Source: Crambe crambe (lineage: Eukaryota > Porifera > Demospongiae > Poecilosclerida > Crambeidae). Taken from it: a stretch of DNA of 64,000 nucleotides. How positions within the stretch are numbered: the stretch's first letter is position 1; each line of letters begins with the position of its first letter. Under the pieces are notes generated by a model. That model worked only from the letters and a program-made list of their open reading frames with translations. It did no database searches and was not told the origin of the DNA. Where the stretch lies: NCBI GenBank assembly GCA_963924555.1, contig OZ004598.1, positions 682,001 to 746,000 on the forward strand. Reading direction: 5' to 3'. A program made the position numbers and the translations under genes. Below are positions 1 through 13,094 of this stretch, piece by piece.

Positions 1-3000
1 GTTGGCAAGGAGAGAGAAGAGAGGAGAAAGAACTTCCATGTGAGGATTAGCCATCTTGGCGGAGATGCAACTATGATAACAGGACAGAGAGTGGGCAGTG
101 TGTTTCAGGACGTCCTGTAGCAAGCATGGAGATCCTTTGGTTAAGGAGACACATCCTGATAAAAAAAAGAGCGAGGTGATAAGGGAGAAAGAATCTTGCA
201 AAGTTAGAGCTAAAGTGTGAAGAAATTAACGTTTTCATTTCAATTGGTTTTACCAGTTTTTATGGAAAGTGAATTCTGTAGCAAATTATTTCTTTACCTT
301 GTGCATGCTGTGCAGTGTAGACGATGAGTAAGTCTAGCACAGCTTGAAGGAGTTGCTTGTTCACAGTGCAACATGGCCACAGCTTGTGCAGGACTCCGGT
401 CAGCTGGCTCCTACAGCATGCAGTCTAAAAGAGAGCCAGGAAAAAAAATGGGTCAACATTTGAGCTGAAGGCAGCTATGCATGGGTGGGTGATAGATATG
501 CATTGATTATCTTGTGGGTGCATGGGTTTGTAAATAGTGGTGCTAACTGCATGATAAAGTAGTTGATACAATTCCCACCTCCTCCCAGCTAAGATCTGAC
601 CATTAATTCACACCTCCTTCCAGCTAATCTTGGTAATTCCCACTCCTCCAGTGCAATCGCTATTTCAATGGCTACTCATTATGTTTTTTGAACTGTAGAT
701 AACCATGTATGTTCTGTTAAAGATGTACCTTCACATTGCCTGACTTATATATGAAATTCTTCAAGAGACCAATGATAGCAACTAGTTCTACAATGATTGG
801 CAACTCCTACAGAAAAAGAACATGATCCATCACTCACTCCAATTGATAGCTACACGCAACTCTTACCCTCTTCCGTCGAGAGGAAAATGGCTGCTCCAAG
901 GATTCAATACAAAGCTTAGCATGGAGGTTCTTTATCTGCTCTATTATTGTCTCCAATAGGCCATCTACATATGTACATGCAAAACATACATTCATGAGCT
1001 CTGCATTGGGTACATTGAAGTACACTCCAAAACAAATGCATGGATATTCCATGAAGTACATAACATTAATAACTGATGGGTCACTGCATGGAAAAATTTC
1101 CTGGAAGAGTCACATCTCCTTATACAGCAACTAATGAATGTGGTATTGTGGTTCCTATCCACCCAGAAATCCAAGAAGTCCAGCCATAATTAGTTTTCTG
1201 ATAAGTAATTTCTTATTTTTATGGTGGGACTTGATGGTTATCAGGTGATCTGTAGCCATGCAACTGACTGTCCAGGGCTGTTTTCTTAGCAGAGGTACTG
1301 CAGGCCAGTAGGAGCGAGAGTGTCTCATTGATGAGCTTCTGTTCCTCTATGGATGTTTGGATATCACAGTCTCTTGCCTTCAAGAGAGCTTCACAGAGGA
1401 CACCTCCATAGTTCATGTCAGGCTGGATGTAGAAGTGTAGATATGACAAGCATGCATCCTTTCCATATTATGATATCCATGTAATATCAGTACAGGGTAT
1501 TTGGGGCATTTGCTTTCAGGATTCTTATTAGGCATACTAGGGGCAAGGCTATGATCACCATAAAGGAGAGGGCCCACTAAATATTGTTTTCTTAGATGGC
1601 TCCTGGTGGTGGAGGCTATGCTCTGTACATACTTTTTTATCTGAAGCATTGGGATCTCCATCCAGCAGGAAAGCCAGTGCTTTGGTGAGCATGGTTTGTG
1701 ATGGCTCATCCAATAAGGACCTCTGTTGCTGCTTATTGCCGGACCCTTTGAGAGGCTTGAACCTGTGGATGAGTAGGGATGAAAGCAGTTTGAGGTAACT
1801 GCTACTCAGGGAGGAAGAAGAAACACTCAGACTCCGAAGAAGTAGACCTGAAAATAACAACATATGTACATATAGTATCCAATGTACAGTAAGATGTCGG
1901 TAGAGTTAGTTAATTTAGGTCTGGTGCTTGAAATACAACTATATAGGGTAGTTGATCTTTTGCTATTATCATATGCTGCAACTTTCTCAATTCTTGACAG
2001 AATTTCACATATAAAATGCCAGCAGAGAGCTGATCACCTGATCTATGAGCTGGTTTTAAATTTCGGTTCAAAATTGAGAAAGCTATGGCAGTTAGCTATG
2101 ATGAATAGTCAAGGAATCAATAGAAGGAGACCTGTAAAACTGTCCCAGTGTAGTTGGAGGTTTGAAAAGAGGAGTTCCTGTCCTGCTTGAGACGACGTGG
2201 CTTGAAGCAGGGAGAGGAGGAGCGTGACAATCACAGCTGCCAGAGATAGGGAGCCAGCACTCTCCATGAAGACACTGCACTGTGTCAGCATTCTGTACAA
2301 ACCTTCCACCAACTTCTCCTTCATGAGGAGGGGGAAAATTACATCTGGCTTCAGTGTGGTTACCACGTAGAAAAAGTTGAGGACTTTCCTGCACATTTCA
2401 GTCCAGCTGCCTTGAAGGAAGGAACTGGAATATAAGATTAATTCACTGTAGGGGATGTACTTATGATACAGGTTCTATTACTAAGTGTCAGACCAAGGCC
2501 AAACTTCACTTTTGCTTGGATATTAATTTGTCCTGTGTGTGAAACTGTTCTGAATACCCAAAATTGTGATCTGACTCAGGGAATTCTTTAGAGTGGTCAT
2601 TTCATCTAGATGTGAAAGGGATGCTGAGCACTAACCTTATGATGCCCTTGCTTTCCGCCAGAAAAATTGCTCCAGTTACCACGGGGTCTATCACACTGCA
2701 TGAATATTATGCCATACGTAAATTTTTTCGTGGTTTTGTTAAATATCTCCAAATAAATTTTCAAAATGTAGCCATGGTACTATTTTTTTCATGAGTCAAT
2801 TTTTTCTCTCCTGGAAAGGTTTACCTTGTCAATAGAAGCAAGATGGAGCTGTGGTGACGAAGTGTTGCCATGAAGTCAGGGAAAGCTAAGAAGAGGTTGT
2901 GAAGGAAGGAGGCTGTGCTACCCACCACATGGGGATCATAGCACGAGAAGATATCACCAATGACGCCAACCAGCAAACTTTCAGGTCTGTAAGGACAGCT

Positions 3001-4031
3001 GGAAGAAGCTTTCTTTTCCCGCTCTCCTTCAGAATGTGAATTGGTGTATTGATTCACAGGAATCAAAACAGAAAGAAGCTTGTTGTTCTTGACCAGTCTT
3101 CTGACTAAAGGAGGTATCTGCTCACTGATTTTCGTGAACATCTCATTCTTTATGGAATCTTGAACTGATTTAAAGAACTTGTGAGATTCAAGGAGTAGTT
3201 TTAAAGTGTCTTGTCCAGTCAGTTTCACCTGAAAGTATAAAGTTTGAATCAAAATTTTATGGGACAACTTTAAAACTGGTTAGCAAGTGATCAGCAGGAA
3301 TTTCTTACTTAATCTTCTGCTAAAGCATATGTACAGTACCTCTTCAGTTGAGAAGGTTAAATAGCTGTGCCATCTCTTTTCCTTCATGCACACAGCACTC
3401 AAACAAACAAGCACCAGAAGAGCCTAAGATTCACAAAATAAAATAAACAAACAAACATACAAACAAAATGAAATAAACAAACAAACAAACAAACAAATAA
3501 ATAATAACAGCAGCACAAACTGACACAGGACTTGCAGTGTTCCATACCTACCTGTTTTTTTACTAGTCCACTTTCTTTGGGTTCTGTTGCAATTTTCATG
3601 CACACTCCCCACAAGCTGAGGGGGTGTAAGGTGGCCCATGCTGAAAGAAGCACATCGGCCACCCCTGACTTCAAACAGAGGGACGAGAGCAGGCTCAAAC
3701 CAGCGTATCTGACGTTGGGGTCCCTATCTTCGATCAAATACTGCAGCCAAGTCAGATCTACTTCAGAGGATTGCAGCCACTGACCCCACCACTCCTATCA
3801 AACAGTATTACACAATGTTATTCAACGTTACAGAATATTGCAGCAAGAGTCATGATAATTTCAAAAGCTCCCTGCACCAACTGGCTCTGTGGCTTAGTTG
3901 GTTAAAGTGCCTGTCTAGTAAACAGGAGATCATCGGATGGGTTCAAATATATCTAGTCAGGGCCTTGCATCTTCCCCCTTCTCAAAACTAAAATTTTGGA
4001 CACACACAAGATGAAAAGTTTGGACACATAC

Positions 4032-4062
<31 letters not shown>

Positions 4063-7000
4063 GCGCCACAGGCCCTGACCGGATTCGAACCAGTGATCTC
4101 CTGTTTACTAGACAGGCGCTTTAACCAACTAAGCCACAGAGCCAGCCACATCAATGTGCCCTAGAATTTCCATCCAAGTCTACATCTACTGACCTCAGGA
4201 GGGCGGAGTTCTGTAGCAGTGGTATGTATGATGTGACACATAGCCAGTGACGTACGTGCTATGACCCCCTTCCCCATGAAGGACTCGCTAATCTTCCCCT
4301 GTCCTGACATAAATGACCACAGCACCTATATACAGTCACATGACAAGCAACAGGTCCATAAAAGGGATTATGCATTCAACTGACTTGTCGTAGGGAGCTC
4401 ATCATTTTCATGGAGAGTCCAAGAAGGCCCTTGCTGGATGCCCTTCCAAGAAATTTCCTAGCAAGAGGAAAAACATAGAGTGTGGAACAGCCCCTCTGTA
4501 AGGTATACTGGAAAGAATACTAAAAGTATACTGGAGAGAATACTGAAAGTACACCCAAATACTGAAAGTATACTGGAGAGGATACTGAAAGAATATTGGA
4601 GAGAATACATGAAGTCCCTTGGCCCATGGGGAGTATACTACTGAAGCTACCTGTCTGTGAGCTGAAGCAGACACTCGAGGGAGAGCTCCAGGAGAGGAAT
4701 ATCGTAGTAGCTGGGTGACCCAGCGATATCCAGGCACTGAGTGAGAGCCATTATGAAGGGGGCAGGGTCGAATTTACCCACATCAGGAGAGGAGTCACCA
4801 GCCATACGTCTAAGCAGATTACCAAAAAATTGGAGAATTCTCTTCTGCAAAATCCTATTGAAAGGTAAAGTGTAGTATACAGTCATTTACTGATTCTAGT
4901 ATACTGGGGGCAGTGAATTTACTGATTCTAGCATATTAGGGGCAGTGATTTACTGATTCTAGTATACTAAGGGCAGTGGATTTACTGATTCTAGTATACT
5001 AGGAGTTCAAAATGTCACTCTAAAGATTTGGAAATCCCATGAAAGATTTCTGCCTACAGTTTTTTCGCATAGGAAAAAAAATCTTGTAGGAAGGTGCTGA
5101 CCTTTGAGAGTCATAAGTTTCTTTTCCAGCATCCTCTGTATTGTGGAGGGAAGAGTGGAGGAGGAACATGGGAACAGAGTCCGGCTTAAAACACATTCCC
5201 GTCAGCCACACCAGTTCCTCACGTGTGATCACTTCTTTCGACCCTGAGGCTGAGAGGAGGTCCGAGAGAAAGGAAAGAATGGATGCAAGGAGGGAGTGGT
5301 CCTGTATGGTGCTTGGACTAACCTTCAGAAATCTAAGGGAATTTAGAAAATCAATTTACAGCAGAATTTCTGATAAAGGACGCCCCAAAAGAGATAAACC
5401 TCTCAATCAACCACCTCTGGGCCACGAAAAGGTGATCTTTTAAAGGAGGCAGTCACTTTACAGAGGTCAAAATCAATTGTACAAACACTATTGGGACATA
5501 GCCAAGTGGTCTTTATAGAGAAGTGGTCTTTGAATAGGGTGGTCTCTTAATGGAGGTAGTCTCTTTACAGAGGTCAAAATCAATGGTACAAGCACTATTG
5601 GGAAATGGTCTTTAAAGAGAGGTGGTCTCTGAATATAATACACACTCTTTATTATAAAGAGAACAACCTCTCTATGAAGGACAAAAGGATGGGTCTCAAG
5701 TGGGGGGGTTTACTGTGAACCCAATGTTTCTACCACATCCCCAAGACTTACTTCTCCACTACATTCTTCCACTGCAAGCCAACATGTTTGGGAAGTGAAA
5801 TCTCACACCCTTTCCTTCCGACGTTGAAGGAAGTGTGGAGAAGGACTATCACATGATGAAGAGTCTCCAAGACCTTTCCGTGAGAGCTTGCAGCTAAAAG
5901 CTCATTAAAGTAATCGGCTAGGGACTTCCTCAAATTCAAGGACTGAAGAGAGGTGATATCGCTATTTGAAACTAGCAGCTTTTTGTCAGTCGGTTCTTCT
6001 TTCTGATCCTTAATGATTGCTTCAGTGCTTTTTGATACTGAATAGAGGTAGTGGATTCTGAGCATGCTCAGTAATGGTTCTGACGTGTATAAATTAAGAT
6101 CCAATGGAGAAGGAGTTGAGTGAGCATAGTCAAGACCGTAGGAACCCATTTCAAAGGGAAACTTCAACCTGTATTATTATAGTTAGGGAAAAGTAATTTT
6201 GGTAATTTTTGCCCCATTATGTATGTATAAGGTGTAGTGGTATAAGGTAATATGTTTTTAAGGCTTATTTGTAAGTGGTAGCAGTATAAGGTATATAGGT
6301 TTACATATAACCTGTTTGTAAGTGGGTATAGGGTGTGCATAAGGTGTGTATACTTGGTTTCTAAGATGTGTGTGTACCTGTTTTTAAGTGGTAGTGTAAG
6401 TGGTAGTGGCATAGGGTGTACATAAGGTGTGTACACTTGGTTTCTAAGATGTGTGTGTACCTGTTTTTAAGTGGTAGAGGGAGAAGTATTTGACCCAGGT
6501 CAGTGACTTTCACCTCATTCACAAACAGAAGCAGAGTGAGTAGTTCAGAGACGGAGAGAAGAAGTTCAGCATCTTTGTAACTCCATAAAGCAGCTGGTGT
6601 ATATATATATGGGGTCATTCCATTTCAAATCAACGAAAGATAAAACGTGACCCCTCCAGATTATTGTCAAATTTGGTGAGGTCAGAGTACTTATAGAGTA
6701 TTGTAGCCACACCAAATTTCAGCTCCATCCATCAAGTATTCTTGTACTTGTGGTGGTTTGAAAGTCACCATTTTGACGACATTTTGGGTAAATTAGGTTT
6801 ACTCTAATTCCTGCAACTTCAGTAATTTTTAACATGGAGATTTGGGTCTAGTACCATCTTGAAGCTCTTTTGATGCCCTTTCAGATGATGAATAAATATA
6901 GAACAATTGTGAAACTGAAAGTGAATAATGGTGAGCTGTGACCTTTGACCTTTGTTATTTCAAAAAAAGCTGCTTCAATTTCGAATTTTTTTCAACTGTA

Positions 7001-10000
7001 ACTTAATCTCATGGACTTGTTTAACCTCCTTAAGTTTCAATTTGGGATTGCTTTGGGATCATGAGATATCGGCAAAAAGGTCCTTAAAATGGTGTCGTGT
7101 GTGATCTCTGATATCTAAAGATCTCATGATAATATTTATCTCATTTTGAAGCTCTTTGAGGGATCCGGGAGTATCATGCAGTGTCATTTTGGAGATTAAG
7201 GGTTAATGTACATCATTTGACCTTTAACCTTTGCTGTATAGAAGCATAGCAACCTACTTTCTCACACTTGTTAGTTGCTCTTTAGTCCTTCAATAAACAA
7301 TTCAATCACCTAACTCTTGATTGCCAACAGCCACTACAATAATTGGTGATTTATTGTAAGTTTGAAGAATTGCATGTAGCTAATTACATAACAACAAGAA
7401 AGTACTTGGTGATTTGCTGTAAGCTCTAGCTAAATGAAGCAACTAGAAATTAGGTAGAATGAATATCTGAGGCATAGAGGTAACAAAGGCCAAAATTTTT
7501 TTGTAAGTATGGAATTCCAACAAAGGTCAAAGGTCACACATTGTACTTTAACCTTTTAGTTTTGAAATACTTGTGCAGGGTACCCCACCTATAAGAACAT
7601 TCAAAGAGCTTCAAAATGATACAAAAGTCACATCTATAGCATGACTACCAACAAAGTTAGGGGTCTTTAAATATCAGAGATTATAGAAAAGATACCATTT
7701 TAAGGACATTTTCACCGATATCTCATGATCCCAAAGCAATCCCAAATTGAAACTTGGGGAAGTGAAACAAGTCCATGAGACTAAGTTACACTTGAAAAAA
7801 TTTTGAAATTGAAGCAGCATTTTTTGATATAACAAAGGTCAAAGGGTCAGTCTGCCATAATTTACTTTCAGTTTCATAATTGCTTTTATATTTACTCATC
7901 ATCGGAAAGGGCGTCAAAAGAGCTTCAAGATGGTACTAGACTCAAATCTCCATGATAAAAATTACTGAAGTTGCAGGAAGTAAAGTAAACCTAATTTATC
8001 AAAAATGTCATCAAAATGATAACTTTCAAATTACCACAAGTCCAAGAATACTCGATGGATGGAGCTGAAATTTGGTGTGGCTGCAATACTCTATAAGTAC
8101 TCTGACCTCACCAAATTTTACAAAAATCTGAAGGGGTCACGTTTTATCTTTCGTTGATTTGAAATGGAATGACCCTATAGTCATAATAAATAATATTACC
8201 CCCGGAAATAAGGACACCCATCTCTCTATTAAGGACACCCCTGGCCTCTCTCCTCTGATCAGGACACCACTCTAATCAGGACACCCTTTTCTTATTCTGC
8301 ACTGAGTAGAATACCGTTGTACCTGACCCTCTTACACACATGTATTGGACACACCTTGGAACACAACCATAGTGAACTCGTGACTATTGCTGAGTATCTT
8401 CCTCATTTTGTGGTTGGATGAGGCAAGGGTCAACAGACAATCCACACAGGGCTTCACCATGCTCATCAGCACCCCGTCTTTCCCCTCTTCCCCCACTTCC
8501 TCTTGTCGGTGACCCGGCTGTAATTGCTCCTCCATGTGACGGAGCACTGATTTGAGCAACTCCAGCAGATCACTGGACAACCCTTCCTCCAAAGCTCTTG
8601 CATGTAAGGAGTCATCTGTGTTGATTGATCATGTGAGTTGGATATTCAGAAATTCAGAGTATCCAACACTGAAATTGAACACTGAATTTCAGCACTCTGT
8701 AATGTACAGTATTCAACACTGTTGCAGTATGTACAGTAGCTATGACAACCATGCGCTCTATCTTTTACTGAAGTATGATCCGATAAAAATATTTAGATTC
8801 AGTCTTGTGTACACCTTACCTAGGAGGAGTAGAGCTAACTGCTCCAGTGCAGATCTCTTCAACACCAAGTCCATCGTCTCTGACCTTAGGATGTGAAGCA
8901 ACTTCAAGACATCTTCATGCTACAAGCAGTCAAGGAGATAGTGAGAAAAGATAATGTGTTTCTATGATACCAGTTCAACCAGTATGTCAGTAATTATGGG
9001 TGGAAGTTAGGAGGCACACCCCCTTCCCCCCTCCCCAGTAGTAGTGTGAAGAATGTCTACAGAATGGTCACCTTGAATGCTCCACTTCTTTTAGCCTTAA
9101 ACAGTTCCCCCTGTGATTTCCCTGCTATGAGAGTGTCATGGTATGGAACAGAATTCTGGAATGGAATGGAATTCTTAGTCCATGGCATGGATTGGGATAG
9201 ACTGGTAAAGGACCATATCCGAACTCTGTGGATAAAGAACAAGAGAAAATCATTAGCGGGTGCTATCAGAGTGTGGGCGTGTCATGTGGGCGTGTACTAA
9301 CTGGGTGCTGTCAGAGTAGAGGAGGCGTAGGAGGGAGTAGAATCGGGTGCAAGGGGGAAGTTGGATATTCTTGTCAGGGGAACACAACAGTTCCTTCAAC
9401 TCACGGAACAGCCGATCATTCTCGACCACACCCACCTGGAAGGATAAGAAAAAAATGACATGTAAACAAAATAATTATTGTAAGAGTCAAAATAATGTAG
9501 TGTACATTAATGGGGCAAGCACACATGCTCAGTATACCTAAGGTTGTCATGGAAATAATATGTAATTCTACTTATACTACAAATCCCTCACTCAGCCAAC
9601 TTGCTAGTGTGGGGTTTGCTTCACTCGCCCAATTAGCCTCCAGTATTGTCTAACCTCAATATAGGGGAGCAAAGGAACCAAGATTTCTCTCAACTCAGGC
9701 CAGATCAATTCCTCCCTCAGAGAGAGTACCTCACCAAGGAGACAGAGACAGGCAGAGGAGACTGCCTCACTTCTCGAGATTGCTCCTTGTGTGGCCAAGA
9801 GATGCATCAGGTCCTTATCAAGGAGAACTTGATCAACCTTCCTCTCAATGGAGGTGGGGCATGGAGGAGGAACGGAAGAAGTAGAGGGTGTTGATTGGGA
9901 ATCAGAGGATATAGACAAGGAAGAGTTGAGAGGTTTGCCAGAGGAAAGAGCACTTCTCATGTACTCCTGTAAACACAGATGAAGTACAGACAATGGCCTC

Positions 10001-13000
10001 CTTGGTGACCCAATAAAGTCTCCTAATTAGAGGGGTGACCTCATTTTAAGTGGTGTTAGTAATTTCAAGTGGTGGGTGCATGGCCTCATTTCAAGTGGTG
10101 TCTGTAAGGGGGTGGTCTCATTTCCATGGTCCAGATTAGAGAGCGTTCACTATATCTAACCTCGAACAGCATAATGAACGTACTGTGAAGTGTTTGTAAG
10201 CCATTTCTTGTGTTTGTGGTTCTCCATGACACAATAAACGTAACAGACATTCCTTGGAATATTTCCATCCTTGGTCGGGTATTTCAGGAATAGTCAAGCT
10301 ATGGCAAAATAGAGGTCTAAATAACGCACACCATAGTATATTAGAATGTTCATTAATACACCATAGTATACTAGAATGTTTGTTAATTAATACACACCAT
10401 AGTATACTAGAATGTTCATTAATACACCCTAGTATACTAGAATGTTCGTTAAGAATGTTCGTTAAATAATACACACCATAGTATACTAGAATGTTCATTA
10501 ACACATACCATAATATACGTAACAAACACCATAGTATACTAGAATGTTCATTAATGCACACCATAGTATACTAAATAACACATGCATACCATAATATACT
10601 AGAATGTTCATTAATACACACCATAGTATACTAGAATGTTCATTAACACACACCATAGTATACTAGAATGTTTATTCAAATGAGCAGTTATTCTTAGTTC
10701 TGTTATTGTGTGGATTTCTCACCAGTCCAGGCTGAGATTTACGGCTTTGGCGATGAATCTACCATTACAAGTGAACCACAATCCAGGAAGAGCGCTAAGG
10801 ACCAGGCAGACCTGATCCACTGCACGTGTGCAGTTGGAACCAGTGAGAATGGCTTCAGGAGAGGACAAAAACAGAGACATCTGCTCAAACGCTTCACACA
10901 AGACCCTGACTTTACCAAAGAGCTGCAACATTGAGAAACATGATGAAAAAATGTGTTGAAATTGTTAACATTTCCACCTGATGAGATTATTGGATCTCAC
11001 CCTGCAATTAGGAGAGTCCACTTTAGAGAACACTGGCAGCATACCGTCCTGGAGGTGGGGACAGACCACACCCACCACCCCGTTCATCATGAACCCCTGA
11101 AGCACTCCACTCAGAGCAGGAAGGACACCCTATATAAAATGGACACTCTCAATTTTGCACTATAAGAATTATCTCTACATAATATGTTAGGTCACTCTTA
11201 CCTCTCGACTGTCATCATCTTCATGTTCATCTCCTTCCTCTTTCCAGCTCTTCCTGTAGAGTTGGAGTAATCTGCTGAGGTAGCAGCCAAGGGAAAGGGT
11301 CACACAGCACACCAGCTGCATCTGTGGGGAGGAACTTGTACTCTGGGAGCCCATTCGTCGCCACTTGGACTGGCACTGGGAAATGACGGAGCAGAGACTG
11401 GACACACAACGTCGGAGGGACTATGTAAAATCAACAACAAAAGTACCATGTACCATATAGCGCAATATTTTTGTGGGTAAAAATTTTCGTGGATTTCATG
11501 GTTTTGAAAAAATAATACACGAGAATAAGGGAATGGTTCACACATCAATATTTGCAAAACTTTTTACCCATGAAAATTTTGTGTTATACGGTACACTGAC
11601 TCACAGTAGCTGTCCATATAATTTTAAAAAGACATTATTCTACATATTATGGATAGGCATCAGAAATGTATGCTCTATGGGACATGATAACATACTCTAT
11701 GTCGTATTTCATCCAATTGGTCTGGTTTTAAAGAGGACATAAAATCCAGTTCCATCAACTCGACAGCAGCCCCGAGCAGCTGCAGGCAGACATGTACACA
11801 TGCCGCACTGATCCCAGCAGGGGAAGAACCCTGCTTATTAGGACTCAACATCAGACAGGGGAAGTCCCTATTGAGGTATTTGAGTGTCAGAGGGGCAACC
11901 ACCGTCATCACTGATAAGGAGAACTGAGAAATGGCAAGTTGCTTCGACTGGAGGTGGAGGATGTTCCCCACGATCTGTTCCAATCTCTCCTTTCGAGCAG
12001 CAGTTTGGGGGTGTGGCACTTGATCATGTGGTGAGTTTGACTGGTCTGACAGGGAGCCTGAATCTAACAATGTAAAGTAATTACAGGGTTCCCCTCATAA
12101 AGTAATTACAGGGTTCCCCATAAAGTAATTACAGGGTTCCCCATAAAGTAATTACAGGGTTCCCCCATAAAGTAATTACAGGGTTCACCTCATAAAGTAA
12201 TTACAAGGTTCCCCCATAAACAAAAAAGTGATTCTAGGGTTTCTCCCCGGGGAAAAAAGTTTGGGCCAAAAAAAGTGTCTTGATGAAAGGTGTCCTCAGT
12301 CAGGTGTGATCTTTGGGACCCCTCCCCTTCCCCCTCCCCCTCTCCTTCCCTTCTCTTCCTTTGCTACAAAGATGGCTCACCATTTAAGTGGGTGTGTGTG
12401 TCAGTGATGGTGGAGGAAGGACTGTTGCGAATCTTTACTCTCAACGTCAGCTTGTGAGTGAAGGTCAGCAGACATAATAAGCAGGGATGGTGGGTGGAGC
12501 TAACATCACTAGTTGCAAGCAGTCTCTCAAGACTCTATAAAAACAAAACAAAAAAAACAAAAACAAAAACAATTCTTTCAACAGAAACATGAATAATCAT
12601 TCATGAAACTTTATCTCAATATATCAGTGGTAAACAGTGTATTAACTAGCAGTGAAACTTACAGTTATGAGAGCTGGTCTCTGGAGGAAGAGTTCAGGTG
12701 GGAAATCTTGGAAGAGAACGTCCTGCAGAAACTCGCAGGAACGCAGCAGGGAATCCGGCGATGGGTTCTCAAGACGACTACAGTGTTGAAGGAAATGATG
12801 AGTACTCAGATGGTTCTCAAAATGAATTAAAAGGGATTTTTTTATCACTACACATACTTGATGCAGCAAACATAGTGTTACAACCTAGTTACATTGTATA
12901 CACCCTAGCTACATTGTTACGTAGGCACCTCTGAGTGGTTGTAAGGATGTGCTCATCATTAGCAGACAGCTCCAACCATGGAAAATATCCTCCTTCAAAA

Positions 13001-13046
13001 CAATACATATAAGGTAAAGGGTCATCAAAGCTTAATAAGGAGGTAA

Positions 13047-13094
<48 letters not shown>

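Noticed and set aside
9646-9894. Plus-strand frame of 82 residues
   Set aside because: Antisense shadow of RTTN exon 13.
10318-10682. Regularly spaced repeat resembling a CRISPR array
   Set aside because: Units are contiguous with no unique spacers and vary in length; it is an intronic minisatellite in a eukaryotic gene.
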